Shown: one piece after another, positions 55,853 through 64,000 of the stretch
Layout: every line of letters starts with the position of its first letter
How positions within the stretch are numbered: the first letter of the stretch is position 1
DNA from: an uncultured Alphaproteobacteria bacterium
Lineage (GTDB): Bacteria > Pseudomonadota > Alphaproteobacteria > RF32 > CAG-239
DNA: 64,000 nt
Direction of reading: 5' to 3'
NCBI GenBank assembly: GCA_910577095.1
Contig: CAJTLY010000008.1
Location: forward strand, 1-64,000
Notes under the pieces: model-generated
The model's input: only the letters and a program-made list of their open reading frames with translations
The model's database searches: none
What the model was told of the DNA's origin: nothing
Program-made: the position numbers and the translations under genes

Positions 55853-56905
55853 TCACATTATTTTACACAAATTGGCAATGATATTTATCAGAGCCTGTTT
55901 TTTATCCATATTCAATCCGTTGACCTGACGCAAAATCCTGACCGCTTCTTCCCAGGCTCGCGCCGTTTCTTCAATATTGCGGCTCTCCAAAATATGATCG
56001 GAGCAGAATTTCAACACCAACTCCGCCGCCAGGTCAAAGCTCTCTTCCGAAACGGTTGCTTCCTCCGTCCAGTCAAGCACATCCTGCAGTTTAAAACGGT
56101 CTCCGGCATAAATTATGTCGCTTAGCCGGCCGTAACGTTCCAACGCGCCGCAATCGGCATAGTTGAGCGCCTTGCCGATACTGCCGCCGGCAATTTTTGC
56201 CAGCCCTTTGATCGTGTTTTCGTCCAAATCGGAACGATAACGCCGCAACAGGCTTGCCACCGTGTTATCGGCCAACGGTTTTAAAACCAGCTTTGTACAG
56301 CGGGAACGGATCGTCGGCAGCAGTTGCCCGATATTATGGCTGATCAACATCAAAATGCTTTTGGCCGGCGGTTCTTCGAGTATTTTCAACAACGCGTTGG
56401 CACTGGCCGAATTCATGTCGTCAATACTGTCAATCACCACCGCCCGCCAGCCGTCATCCGAGGACTTTCTGGAAAAAAACTCATTAATCCCGCGCACGTC
56501 GTCAATACGAATAAAAGCCGATTTTTTCAGATTTCTCAATTCGTCTTCATCCATTGCCGAGCCGTCTTTGATCGCTTTCAAAACCTTTTTGCGGTCGGTT
56601 TCAATAAAATCGCGTTCAATCACTTTAAAATCGGGATGAGAGTTGGAACTGATCAACAGATTGCTGCGGCTGTCCGGACTGGTGGCAAGCGTTGCCGCCG
56701 GCGCAAAAACACGACGTTTTTCATCCAGCAGAAAACGGGCAAAACGATAAGCCAGCGTCGCTTTCCCGATCCCTTTGACGCCCGAAATCAGCCAGGAATT
56801 ATGCAATTTGTTGGAATTGTAAGCTTCAAGAAGAGCTTTTTCCGCCTCTTCCTGGCCAAGCAGAAAATAATTGTTTTTCGGAGTAATTTGCACAGGGTCG
56901 GGCAT
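55853..56905 (-). CDS. holB: DNA polymerase III subunit delta'
   Basis: A clamp-loader subunit. The 350-residue AAA+ protein has SGVKGIGKATLAYRFARF (Walker A), VIDSIDDMNSASANALLKILEEPPAKSILMLISH (Walker B/sensor 1) and TIRSRC (SRC motif). The length fits. Its stop/start with tmk shares one base, and the tmk-holB pair is a known neighbourhood. Confidence 0.93.
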   Translation of the reverse strand: MPDPVQITPKNNYFLLGQEEAEKALLEAYNSNKLHNSWLISGVKGIGKATLAYRFARFLLDEKRRVFAPAATLATSPDSRSNLLISSNSHPDFKVIERDFIETDRKKVLKAIKDGSAMDEDELRNLKKSAFIRIDDVRGINEFFSRKSSDDGWRAVVIDSIDDMNSASANALLKILEEPPAKSILMLISHNIGQLLPTIRSRCTKLVLKPLADNTVASLLRRYRSDLDENTIKGLAKIAGGSIGKALNYADCGALERYGRLSDIIYAGDRFKLQDVLDWTEEATVSEESFDLAAELVLKFCSDHILESRNIEETARAWEEAVRILRQVNGLNMDKKQALINIIANLCKIM

Positions 56906-57549
56906 TATGGTTTCAAAAGCCTTTCTTCTACAATTTTTACAATGTCATGATGCAATTGCTCAATGCTCTGATCGGCATTCACCACAACATAACGGGGAGA
57001 AGTTTGCGCAATCTCCAAAAAACCGCGCCGCAGATTTTGATGAAACTCGTTTCCTCTGCTTTCGTGACGGGTCTCTTTGACTTCGGCCGCGCCGTTACGC
57101 TGCAGCGAACGTTCCAAACCGATGCGCGGATCCAGATCAAGAATAATCGTCAGGTCCGGATAAAACTCGCCGACCGTCATCGCGTACAACTGCTCCAGCA
57201 TCTGCTTCGGCACCCGTTTATTGTAACCGTAATACTGATAAGCCATCGTCGAATCGGCAAAACGGTCGCTGATCACCCATTGTCCGTCCGCCAGCGCCGG
57301 CAGCACTTTTTGCTGCATATGAATCCGTCGGTCTGCATAATACAACAGGGCCTCCGCCACCGCGTCAAATTTGTCTTTGTCGCCGGTACACAGCATCTGC
57401 CGCAATTCGCGGCCGATCGGCGTTCCGCCCGGTTCTTTGGTCAACACGGTTTCCACACCGCAACGATTCAGCCACTCGGCCAACAGTTTTATCTGGGTCG
57501 ATTTTCCGGTGCCTTCACCGCCTTCCAGAGTGATAAAACGCCCTTTCAT
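56905..57549 (-). CDS. tmk: Thymidylate kinase
   Basis: Phosphorylates dTMP to dTDP. The 214-residue P-loop kinase has FITLEGGEGTGKST, a TKEPGGTPIGRELR segment, ADRRIHMQQK and DRFADSTMAYQYYG. The frame extends to 57600, but ATG 57549 overlaps the upstream dac stop codon by one base. It complements thyA/folA at 8-9.5 kb. Confidence 0.96.
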   Translation of the reverse strand: MKGRFITLEGGEGTGKSTQIKLLAEWLNRCGVETVLTKEPGGTPIGRELRQMLCTGDKDKFDAVAEALLYYADRRIHMQQKVLPALADGQWVISDRFADSTMAYQYYGYNKRVPKQMLEQLYAMTVGEFYPDLTIILDLDPRIGLERSLQRNGAAEVKETRHESRGNEFHQNLRRGFLEIAQTSPRYVVVNADQSIEQLHHDIVKIVEERLLKP

Positions 57550-58694
57550 TACTCTGCTCCGAACAAAAGATATTTGACATTGCTCATAATCCGTCCCCAA
57601 AATCCCAGTTTGCGCACGCTGTGATCGGCATACAGAGGAACAATTTTGGTCTCGCCGCCGGGAATTTCGATTTTGACTTCGCCCAACCGGTCGCCCTGAC
57701 TGATCGGCGCCTTAACCGGCTTATCATAAACAGCGGTGAGTTTAACCTCCCGGGCCTTGCTGCGGGCGAGTGTCAGAACGACGTCTTCGTTGACAATCAA
57801 ATCAATTTTTTTCTCTTCTCCCATATAAACCGGCGCGGCAACAATCCGCTGAAACTGTTTGAAAACTTTATAGTTGTCAAACTCTCGAAATCCCCAACTC
57901 ATCAGTTTTTCGGCTTCTTCCGAACGTTCCTTGTTGCTCTTCATTCCGGTCATAACCCCGATCAGCCGACGATCGCCGCGCTTGACCGAAGCCGTCAGGC
58001 AAAAACCGGCCTCAGCCGTATGTCCGGTTTTCAGACCGTCTGCATCCGGCATGCTGTAAAGCAAGGGATTACGGTTGCCTTGAACAATGTTATGATAAGT
58101 AAAACTTTTTTGTGCAAACACCGGGTAATATTCCGGAAAATCCTGAATAAGCGCACGCGCCAGCTTGGCCAAATCCTCGGCCGACATACGGTGGTCGGGA
58201 TGCGGCAACCCCGTAGAGTTGACAAAATGCGAATTTTTCAACCCCAGTTCTTTGGCTTTTGCATTCATCAACGCGGCAAAATTTTCTTCCGAACCGGCAA
58301 TATTCTCCGCTGCCGTAATGCAGGCGTCGTTGCCCGATTGAATGATAATACCCTTGATCAGGCTTTCGACCGTAACTTTATCGCCCACCGGCAAAAACAT
58401 GGTCGAACTGCCGCTGGCCGCGCCGCCGGTACGCCAGGCGTTTTCACTGACCGTAAATACGTCTTCCAGTGACAGCGAACCGTTTTTCAGCTTGTCAAAC
58501 AAAATATAAACAGTCATCAGCTTGCTCATCGAAGCCGGTGCCACCGGCACGAAAGCGTTTTCGGTATAAAGATATTCGCCGGTGTCATAATCCATCAAAA
58601 TCACGTTTTTGGCTTTGGTTTCCATCGCTGCCGCCGAAGAAGACAACAAAGCGGCGACAACAACGGCAGAAATCCATTTAGTATACAGTTTCAT
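57549..58694 (-). CDS. D-alanyl-D-alanine carboxypeptidase (PBP5/6-like)
   Basis: A 381-residue S11 enzyme. Signal peptide about 1-23, then SMSKLM (SxxK), SGND (SxN) and LKTGHTAEAG (KTG). A C-terminal PBP5 beta domain and a hydrophobic/basic end (about 365-381) anchor it to the membrane. It lacks SPOR, unlike its paralogue at 15949. The start is ATG 58694 with GAGG upstream. Co-transcribed with rlpA. Confidence 0.93.
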   Translation of the reverse strand: MKLYTKWISAVVVAALLSSSAAAMETKAKNVILMDYDTGEYLYTENAFVPVAPASMSKLMTVYILFDKLKNGSLSLEDVFTVSENAWRTGGAASGSSTMFLPVGDKVTVESLIKGIIIQSGNDACITAAENIAGSEENFAALMNAKAKELGLKNSHFVNSTGLPHPDHRMSAEDLAKLARALIQDFPEYYPVFAQKSFTYHNIVQGNRNPLLYSMPDADGLKTGHTAEAGFCLTASVKRGDRRLIGVMTGMKSNKERSEEAEKLMSWGFREFDNYKVFKQFQRIVAAPVYMGEEKKIDLIVNEDVVLTLARSKAREVKLTAVYDKPVKAPISQGDRLGEVKIEIPGGETKIVPLYADHSVRKLGFWGRIMSNVKYLLFGAE

Positions 58695-58704
58695 TTTGGT
58701 TCCT

Positions 58705-59625
58705 CTAATTTTCAACGACATGAGCGGCAGGAATTCCGAAATTTCGGATTTTGGCCTGACTGACAACCGCTTCTTCATGATAATTATACGGTCCGACCCG
58801 AACCCGGTAGAACAACCGGCCGTTGATCTCCGCTTTCAAAACGTGTGTTTTGCCAAACCGCATCAACCGCGAAGCCAACCCTTTGGCCGCCTGATAACTC
58901 GAAAAAGCGCCGGCCTGAACATAATATCCGGCAGCCAGAGAAGTTTCGGCATCACAATCGTCTTCATCATCGTAAGACGACGTCGACGGCATCGCCGGCG
59001 TAATCGCAGGTGCCGCCGCCAGCGGTTTAATATCTTCACCGATTCCAGATCTGACGATTTGCGTCGTCGGCGCCGCCGTAACTTCCGCGGTCAACGCTTT
59101 GCCGGTCAAGGCCGCCTTGAGGTTTTTGCTTTCTTTTTCCAACACCTCGACCCGGACCTTGGCGGTTCCTTTCTCCAAAAAACCCAACAATTGGGCCACT
59201 TTTTTCGAAACGTCGACAATACGGTTGCGCGCATAAGGACCGCGATCATTGACGCGTACCACCAGTGAACGGCCGTTTTCCAGGTTGGTAATTCGGACGA
59301 TCGACGGCAGCGGCAACGTACGGTGTGCGGCGGTTAAACTGTGCATATTATATTTTTCGCCGTTTGCGGTACGCTTGGCATGAAAATCGGGACCGTACCA
59401 TGAGGCCGTTCCGGTTTCGGAATAAGAATAGTCTTCTTTCGGGTAATACCATCGTCCCAGAACTTTATAAGGATTGCCCACTTTGTAAACTCCGCCTTGG
59501 CTTTTGATGGCCGAAGCCTGTTTTTGCGGCGGATCGGTCACTTCGGGACCGGCGGTTTGGCAACCGCTCAACAGAGCCGTCACACAAAGGCAAAACACCG
59601 CGGATTTCAGCGTATTCAAGTTCAT
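58705..59625 (-). CDS. rlpA: RlpA-like septal lipoprotein with SPOR domain
   Basis: A 306-residue lipoprotein. The lipobox LSGC at about 19-22 gives acylation at Cys22. The double-psi beta-barrel RlpA domain (ETGTASWYGPDFHAKRTANGE, RVNDRGPYARNRIVDVSKK) is followed by a linker and a C-terminal SPOR domain (about 225-305). In some bacteria RlpA is a lytic transglycosylase acting on denuded glycans at the septum. It heads the rlpA-dac-tmk-holB-tatD run. Confidence 0.92.
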   Translation of the reverse strand: MNLNTLKSAVFCLCVTALLSGCQTAGPEVTDPPQKQASAIKSQGGVYKVGNPYKVLGRWYYPKEDYSYSETGTASWYGPDFHAKRTANGEKYNMHSLTAAHRTLPLPSIVRITNLENGRSLVVRVNDRGPYARNRIVDVSKKVAQLLGFLEKGTAKVRVEVLEKESKNLKAALTGKALTAEVTAAPTTQIVRSGIGEDIKPLAAAPAITPAMPSTSSYDDEDDCDAETSLAAGYYVQAGAFSSYQAAKGLASRLMRFGKTHVLKAEINGRLFYRVRVGPYNYHEEAVVSQAKIRNFGIPAAHVVEN

Positions 59626-59769
59626 TTTTATTCCTCAATCAACATTGCCGGGCATTTTATACTATTTTTTTTGACTCGTAAAGCCTATAATTATGTCACA
59701 TGAAAACATTGTCTGCCATCCGGAAGAACTGCTCCGTTTTTATGGCGATACTAAAACTTTAGCCGCCCC

Positions 59770-59799
59770 TTCCCCGGGGTTCAAATCCCGCTCTCCGCA
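59770..59799 (+). pseudogene. tRNA 3'-half-like fragment, inverted
   Basis: On the plus strand this gives a T arm and 3' acceptor strand (CCCCGGGGTTCAAATCCCG, then CTCTCCGCA) with no matching 5' half upstream. It mirrors the 3' half of tRNA-Ser at 59841 around the terminator at 59808. It may be a remnant of a tRNA-Leu- or Ser-type gene. It lacks an encoded CCA. Confidence 0.6.
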
Positions 59800-59807
59800 A
59801 AAACATT

Positions 59808-59838
59808 AAAAAAAAACACCCTTGCGGGTGCTTTTTTT
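59808..59838. terminator. Terminator of tRNA-Ser
   Basis: CACCC/GGGTG hairpin flanked by long A and T runs, just past the CCA end of tRNA-Ser (minus strand). Confidence 0.75.
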
Positions 59839-59840
59839 AA

Positions 59841-59932
59841 TGGCGGAGAGTCAGGGATTCGAACCCCGGGAGGAACTCACGCCCCTCGTCTGATTTCAAG
59901 TCAGGTGCATTCAACCGCTCTGCCAACTCTCC
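59841..59932 (-). tRNA. tRNA-Ser (anticodon TGA)
   Basis: A 92-nt class II tRNA read on the minus strand. The acceptor is GGAGAGT/ACTCTCC, the D arm contains GGCAGAGCGGTTGAATG, the anticodon loop is CTTGAAA (anticodon TGA), and there is a long variable arm (GAGGGGCGTGAGTTCCTC). The T arm is GGGTTCGAATCCC, with discriminator G and encoded CCA. A second 5'-half copy lies upstream at 60036-60082. Confidence 0.95.
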
Positions 59933-60035
59933 GTTTTGTTTCTATATTCTGACCGGAACTCCGTTCCGGCGTCTGATTGTGGCTCAACTCTTTCGGGCTG
60001 TCGCCCTCAAGGCTCGCCGATCTCCGCTTCGCTTC

Positions 60036-60082
60036 GATTCCAAGTCAGGTGCATTCAACCGCTCTGCCAACTCTCCGTTTTG
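60036..60082 (-). pseudogene. tRNA-Ser 5'-half fragment
   Basis: Forty-seven nt matching 59892-59938 with a single mismatch. It covers the 5' flank, acceptor 5' strand, D arm and anticodon arm of tRNA-Ser, and ends in the anticodon loop. No T arm follows, so it is not functional. The interval to the intact tRNA (about 100 nt) is GC-rich with two hairpins. Confidence 0.88.
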
Positions 60083-60176
60083 CCAGCAATATCGCTTGCA
60101 AATTGCCTCCTGCCTCAATCGGGGATTGCTTTAGTTTTTACCTAAAACAATCCCAAAGGTCAAGCGTTTTTTACAA

Positions 60177-60524
60177 TTATTTGCGTTTTCCGATCAATCG
60201 CAGATAATCGACGATATAAACGACAATCAAAAAACACAGGGCACGCAGACCGATAATATATAAACCGGCCCGCATACTGAAAAAGAAGACCTGAACAATC
60301 ATCGATGTGACAATCGAACAGACCAGCATTGTCAACCAATAATATCTCACTTTGCTGAAGGCAAAAGCACAAACGATTGCCGGCACGAATATTTTCCAAT
60401 CGACGATCATTTCCTGCAAAATGCCGAGACTGACCGGAATAAATTTGGTACCGGTAAACATACTGATAATGATGATTGCCGCCGCGGCAACCAGAATGGC
60501 AAAATAAATTTTCTTCAAACTCAT
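60177..60524 (-). CDS. Small hydrophobic membrane protein, 115 aa
   Basis: About three or four hydrophobic segments in 115 residues, with a basic C-terminus (YLRLIGKRK). AGAGGA precedes ATG 60524. A different frame (60160-60573) overlaps but is Cys/Arg-rich and lacks membrane character, so this frame is the gene. No family recognised. Alone between the tRNA-Ser locus and the OMP gene. Confidence 0.68.
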   Translation of the reverse strand: MSLKKIYFAILVAAAAIIIISMFTGTKFIPVSLGILQEMIVDWKIFVPAIVCAFAFSKVRYYWLTMLVCSIVTSMIVQVFFFSMRAGLYIIGLRALCFLIVVYIVDYLRLIGKRK

Positions 60525-60598
60525 TATTATATTCCTCTGATTCAGTTTTATTTTGCCGGCAGAATAACAACAATTAATTAATTTGGCAACACCTAAAG

Positions 60599-60633
60599 AA
60601 AACTCCGGCAGTTTTTTAATGCCGGAGTTTTTT
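60599..60633. terminator. Terminator of the OMP gene
   Basis: actccggca/tgccggagt stem with A and T runs; it follows the outer-membrane protein gene on the minus strand. Confidence 0.8.
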
Positions 60634-60651
60634 ATGGTGTCCGCGGTGAAA

Positions 60652-61209
60652 TTAGAACATAAATTTCACACCGGCGGTAACTTCCATCAGATTGTCAAGA
60701 TTTCTGGCACCGATATAGCTGTATCTGCCGACAACGCGGGCGGCAAAGTTTTCGGTGAAGTTATACTGCATACCGACACCGGCACGATAACCCATTCTCT
60801 GTTTGTCCTGGCTGCCTCTGATATATTTAACTTTCATATTGTAGTTTGCCAGACCGAGGGTACCGAGCAGATTGAAGCCGTCACAGCCGATCGGCATGTA
60901 ACCGTAAGCATCCAAGCCATAAGCATAAAATTCGGTTTTTACCTGATCAATCGTTCCTTTGAAAGATTTTCTTTCGCCCGACTGCTGGAAGAAAGCTTCC
61001 AAGCTGGAATACGGCGTAATCATGGTACCGAGGTTAACAGCGCCGGAGTTGTAATCCTTTTTCGGATCCTTGGCCAGCTTTTTGTAGTCTGCATGAGAAT
61101 AAACATAATCAAAACCGATGTAAGGCTTAAATTCTCTGTTTAGATCCATTGCATTTGCACTTACGGAAAAGAGGCAAGCAACACCTGCTAACAGTAATGT
61201 TTTTTTCAT
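60652..61209 (-). CDS. Outer-membrane beta-barrel protein
   Basis: A 185-residue protein. The signal peptide is about 1-20 (cut at ANA), followed by alternating strands with aromatic girdles and a C-terminal Phe (EVTAGVKFMF), the signature for BAM assembly. Likely an eight-stranded OmpX/OmpA-like barrel of the OMP_b-brl type. Substrate and function unknown. A TTTTAAA/TGGAG site precedes the ATG. Confidence 0.82.
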   Translation of the reverse strand: MKKTLLLAGVACLFSVSANAMDLNREFKPYIGFDYVYSHADYKKLAKDPKKDYNSGAVNLGTMITPYSSLEAFFQQSGERKSFKGTIDQVKTEFYAYGLDAYGYMPIGCDGFNLLGTLGLANYNMKVKYIRGSQDKQRMGYRAGVGMQYNFTENFAARVVGRYSYIGARNLDNLMEVTAGVKFMF

Positions 61210-61391
61210 ATTTTAAACTCCATTTATAAATAGGTTTTTGTTAACTGTATTCAAAAGTCTGTTGTAAATATTATAACAGTCATAATATTACTGATTGTTG
61301 ATGTAGCCATTGTTTGCCCAAATTAAAGAGTGCAATTCAAAAAAAATGTGCTAAATTAAATAAAAAAGATCTATAATTTAGGAAAATGAAT

Positions 61392-62033
61392 ATGTTATGC
61401 CCAGAAAAAAATTGCCCCTTATGTCCGCGCCTCGTCGCTTTCCGCACTGACAACCGTCAAAAATTTCCGTCTTTTTACAACGCGCCGGTCCCGCCGTTCG
61501 GTCCCGCCGACGCCCGGCTGCTCATTTTGGGAATGGCGCCGGGACTGAAAGGGGCCAACCAGACCGGGCGCCCGTTTACCAACGATTATGCCGGAGACCT
61601 TCTTTATCCGGTTTTGAAAAAATACGGCTTTGCCACCGGCAATTACGGCAAACGCGCCGATGACGGCTACCGGCTGGTCGACGCACGGGTCACCAACAGC
61701 GTCCGCTGCGTGCCGCCGCAAAACAAAGTCGTGGCCGAAGAAGTCAACAACTGTCGCCGTTTTCTTGTCAGCGAGTTGGAAGCCCTGGACAATTTAAAAA
61801 TTATTCTCGCACTGGGCGGCGTAGCTCATAATGCCCTGCTCGGCACGCTCGGATACCCTAAATCCGCCTTCAAGTTTGCACACGGCGCACGGCATTTGCT
61901 GCCCCGGCACAATCTGGTGTTGTTCAACTCTTATCATACTTCGCGCTACAACGTAAATACCGGCGTTTTAACCGCCGAAATGTTCGAAAACGTCATCCGT
62001 CAGATTCGCGAAGAACTGGGAGACAAAGCCTGA
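61392..62033 (+). CDS. udgB: Uracil-DNA glycosylase, UdgB-like
   Basis: A 213-residue base-excision enzyme of the family 4/5 group. Motif A is GMAPGLKGANQTGRPFTNDYAG, and motif B NSYHTSRYN contains the leucine-wedge region. Cysteines (CPLC, NSVRCV, NNCRRF) match the 4Fe-4S ligands. ATG 61392 has AGGA 9 nt upstream, better placed than ATG 61386. It overlaps the next gene as TGATG. Confidence 0.86.
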   Translation: MLCPEKNCPLCPRLVAFRTDNRQKFPSFYNAPVPPFGPADARLLILGMAPGLKGANQTGRPFTNDYAGDLLYPVLKKYGFATGNYGKRADDGYRLVDARVTNSVRCVPPQNKVVAEEVNNCRRFLVSELEALDNLKIILALGGVAHNALLGTLGYPKSAFKFAHGARHLLPRHNLVLFNSYHTSRYNVNTGVLTAEMFENVIRQIREELGDKA

Positions 62034-63763
62034 TGTCTTATGATTTGATAATGCAACAGGCGCTCAAATTTCATAACGAGGGCAAACTGGACGAAGCCGA
62101 ACGGCTTTACCGCAAAATTCTGGAAACTTCCCCTCATCATCCGGTCATTCTCAATCTGCTCGGCCTGATCGCCCAAAGCAAGAGTCTGCACCTTGAAGCC
62201 GCTGACTGCTTCAGCCGCGCGATTGCGCAATCTCCTCAAACAGCCGAGTACTATTTTAATCTCGCCTGGTCACTTGAACGTTGCCATAAAGCGGCCGAAG
62301 CCATTGAATATTATCATCGCGCTTTGCAATTGCAGCCGGACATAAAAGAAGCGCATAACGCCCTCGGCAACCTTTACCTTGCCGCCGGCCGTCGCGAACA
62401 GGCCCAAGATCAGTTTAATAAGGCGGCCTTGCTGGAGCCGGGTTATGTCGAACCCCGTGCCAACCTGGCTAAGATGAATCAGGATCTGCCGGCTTTGCAA
62501 AAACTGCAATCTCAATATCCGCACGAAGCGTTGATCCCTTATTATATAAGTCTGCTGCAACGACAATCGGGACAAACGGCATCCGCGCTGGAATCCGCAC
62601 AACTTGCGTATAACCTGCAGCAAGACGAACAAACTGCCCTCCTCGTCGGCGAGCTTTATCTGGAACAACAACAATCCGACCGTGCCGAACCGTATTTTCG
62701 CCGCGCCCTCTTCCTCAATCCCAAATCGGTCAGTGCCCTCATCAATTTAGCCAACCGCGAGCCCGACCCCGCAACCGCCGAAAAGATGTATAAACAGGCG
62801 CTTGACCTGTCACCGCAAAATATTGACGCTCATATTAATTATGCCGATTTGCTGTACCGGCAGAAACGCTTACACGAAGCGTTGGAAGAATATCGCCAGG
62901 CCGTTATTCTGGATCCTGAAAAACCTGAAGTTTCCAACAATCTCGGTATTATTCAAAAAGATTTCGGCGAATATGAAGAAGCGCTGGGACTGTTTTTTAA
63001 CGCCTTGTTACAACAGCCCGACCGGAAGGAATATGCTCTCAATATTGCCGAGACATTGATGCTTTTGTATGAAAAGACACCGGAAGAAGCGCAAAAAATT
63101 GCCCGCAACTGGCTTAAGAAAACCCCCGACAACATCTTCGCCCGCCGTCTCAACGAAATCTTTGACCATACCGACGGCGAAAGCGGCAAAGAATATGTGC
63201 AAAAACTGTTTGATTTGTTTGCCGACAATTATGAGGAGGTTATGCAGCGACTCGACTATCGATTGCCGCAAATCATCGCCGACAAGTTAGGGCCGATTGA
63301 AGGACACATCATCGATCTCGGCTGCGGAACCGGACTGACCGGTGCCGCACTCAAGAATCCCCGCAATTCGCTCACCGGCATCGACATATCGTCGGCCATG
63401 CTGGAAAAAGCCCGGCAAAAAAAGATATACGATCGTTTGGAAGAAGCCGACATTGCCGACTGTTGCCGGCATCTTCCCCCGGCCGATATGGTGGTTGCCG
63501 CCGACGTATTCGGATATTTTGGGGCTCTCGATGAAATTATCCCGCTGATTTTTCCTCGCAACTTTTGTTTTTCGATTGCTGCCGACGACACGACGGAATC
63601 CTGGCGTTTGATGCCCAACGGCCGCTTTCGGCATAATCCGGCCTATGTCAAAAAACTTTTGCAAAAGGCGGGCTATTCGAATATAACGGAGCATCCGGCG
63701 ATTTTACGCCGCGAAAACGGCGAAGACGTCAACGGCTTTGTCTTTATTGCAAAGGAAAAATAA
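62033..63763 (+). CDS. TPR-repeat protein with C-terminal methyltransferase domain
   Basis: A 576-residue protein. Residues about 1-350 are tetratricopeptide repeats (KLDEAERLYRKILETSPHHP and similar). A class I SAM-dependent methyltransferase domain follows from about 415 (HIIDLGCGTGLTGAAL, with GIDISSAMLEKA). Such pairs occur in protein or lipid modification, but the substrate is unknown. It overlaps the udgB stop by one base. Confidence 0.85.
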   Translation: MSYDLIMQQALKFHNEGKLDEAERLYRKILETSPHHPVILNLLGLIAQSKSLHLEAADCFSRAIAQSPQTAEYYFNLAWSLERCHKAAEAIEYYHRALQLQPDIKEAHNALGNLYLAAGRREQAQDQFNKAALLEPGYVEPRANLAKMNQDLPALQKLQSQYPHEALIPYYISLLQRQSGQTASALESAQLAYNLQQDEQTALLVGELYLEQQQSDRAEPYFRRALFLNPKSVSALINLANREPDPATAEKMYKQALDLSPQNIDAHINYADLLYRQKRLHEALEEYRQAVILDPEKPEVSNNLGIIQKDFGEYEEALGLFFNALLQQPDRKEYALNIAETLMLLYEKTPEEAQKIARNWLKKTPDNIFARRLNEIFDHTDGESGKEYVQKLFDLFADNYEEVMQRLDYRLPQIIADKLGPIEGHIIDLGCGTGLTGAALKNPRNSLTGIDISSAMLEKARQKKIYDRLEEADIADCCRHLPPADMVVAADVFGYFGALDEIIPLIFPRNFCFSIAADDTTESWRLMPNGRFRHNPAYVKKLLQKAGYSNITEHPAILRRENGEDVNGFVFIAKEK

Positions 63764-63765
63764 CA

Positions 63766-64000
63766 ATGGCCCGAAAAGAAGAAAACACCGGTTTTGTTTG
63801 TGAGCACTGCGGACGGGAAGTGTTGCCGCTTAAAGACGGCAGCTACCGCAATCACTGCCCTTTTTGCCTTTATTCCCTTCATGTGGATATCGTTCCCGGC
63901 GACCGCGCCGCTGATTGCGGCGGCCTGATGGAACCGGTAAAAATCATTTACAATTCCAAAAAAGGCTACCAGATTGTTCATCGCTGCCAAAAATGCGGTT
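63766..64000 (+). CDS. RNHCP-domain protein, partial
   Basis: The start of a gene cut by the window edge, ATG 63766, 2 nt after the previous stop. The visible part encodes about 78 residues with CEHCGREV, the namesake YRNHCPFCLYSLHVD and HRCQKCG, all zinc-ribbon cysteines. RNHCP proteins are small predicted zinc proteins with unknown role. The frame is open to the end of the window. Confidence 0.85.
   Translation, partial: MARKEENTGFVCEHCGREVLPLKDGSYRNHCPFCLYSLHVDIVPGDRAADCGGLMEPVKIIYNSKKGYQIVHRCQKCG

Noticed and set aside
60160..60573. Alternative minus-strand frame overlapping the small membrane protein
   Set aside because: Its product is Cys- and Arg-rich without membrane character or motifs, while the 60177-60524 frame has a ribosome binding site and hydrophobic segments.
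61227..61254. TTGAAT, 16 nt, TATTTA as promoter of the OMP gene
   Set aside because: The inferred start would fall inside the ribosome binding site, leaving no usable leader.

Overview
The window is chromosomal DNA from an alphaproteobacterium, probably an uncultured lineage. Evidence for the class is a circularly permuted, two-piece type tmRNA gene, an alpha-type SspB, and the cell-cycle proteins CckA, GcrA, MipZ and HdaA. The rnc-era-lepB-acpS-relA-rpoZ order also fits. The gram-negative envelope is shown by lpxA-lpxI-lpxB, an EptA-type phosphoethanolamine transferase, RlpA and an outer-membrane beta-barrel protein. Genes are dense, with 1-bp stop/start overlaps in many operons. I see no transposase, integrase, prophage or CRISPR array. 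Species cannot be named from sequence alone.

Layout. 1-490: tRNA-Pro with odd flanking repeats that include a copy of the tRNA 5' half. 0.5-10 kb: map-radC, tspO, alaS, a polyprenol/diacylglycerol kinase-like gene, and a folA-thyA-mazG-like-membrane protein operon. 9.6-10.6 kb: ssrA (tmRNA) beside sspB and a ribbon-helix-helix gene. 10.7-17 kb: secreted proteins, an alpha/beta hydrolase, nhaA and a SPOR-tailed D,D-carboxypeptidase. 17-24.7 kb: mipZ, pgm, cckA, hdaA and eptA, a cell-cycle and envelope group. 24.7-31.9 kb: anmK, glycosyltransferase and sugar/glycerol-phosphate genes, including an sn-glycerol-1-phosphate dehydrogenase overlapping a HAD phosphatase. 32-38.7 kb: a five-gene glycosyltransferase operon ending in a pyruvyltransferase fused to an F420-dehydrogenase-beta/ferredoxin module. 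38.9-44.9 kb: the conserved era/rnc/lepB/acpS/DUF2062/RSH/rpoZ block. 45-50.3 kb: a secreted protein, gcrA and the lipid A genes. 50.4-59.6 kb: a long minus-strand run (rlpA, dac, tmk, holB, tatD, MBL, DHH, SNase-like, trkH, PH-domain). 59.7-60.1 kb: tRNA-Ser with flanking tRNA fragments. 60.2-64 kb: a small membrane protein, an OMP, a UdgB-like uracil-DNA glycosylase, a TPR-methyltransferase, and the start of an RNHCP-domain gene.

Themes. Protein quality control: tmRNA adds a tag that SspB would hand to ClpXP. Cell cycle: CckA, GcrA, MipZ and HdaA couple replication and division. Envelope: carboxypeptidases, RlpA, AnmK, lipid A synthesis, EptA and surface glycan genes. The least explained observations are the tRNA 5'-half duplications, both ending near the anticodon loop, at two unrelated tRNA genes. 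The glycerol-1-phosphate/HAD/cytidylyltransferase gene set is the other. I could not run searches, so family calls rest on motifs and recall.
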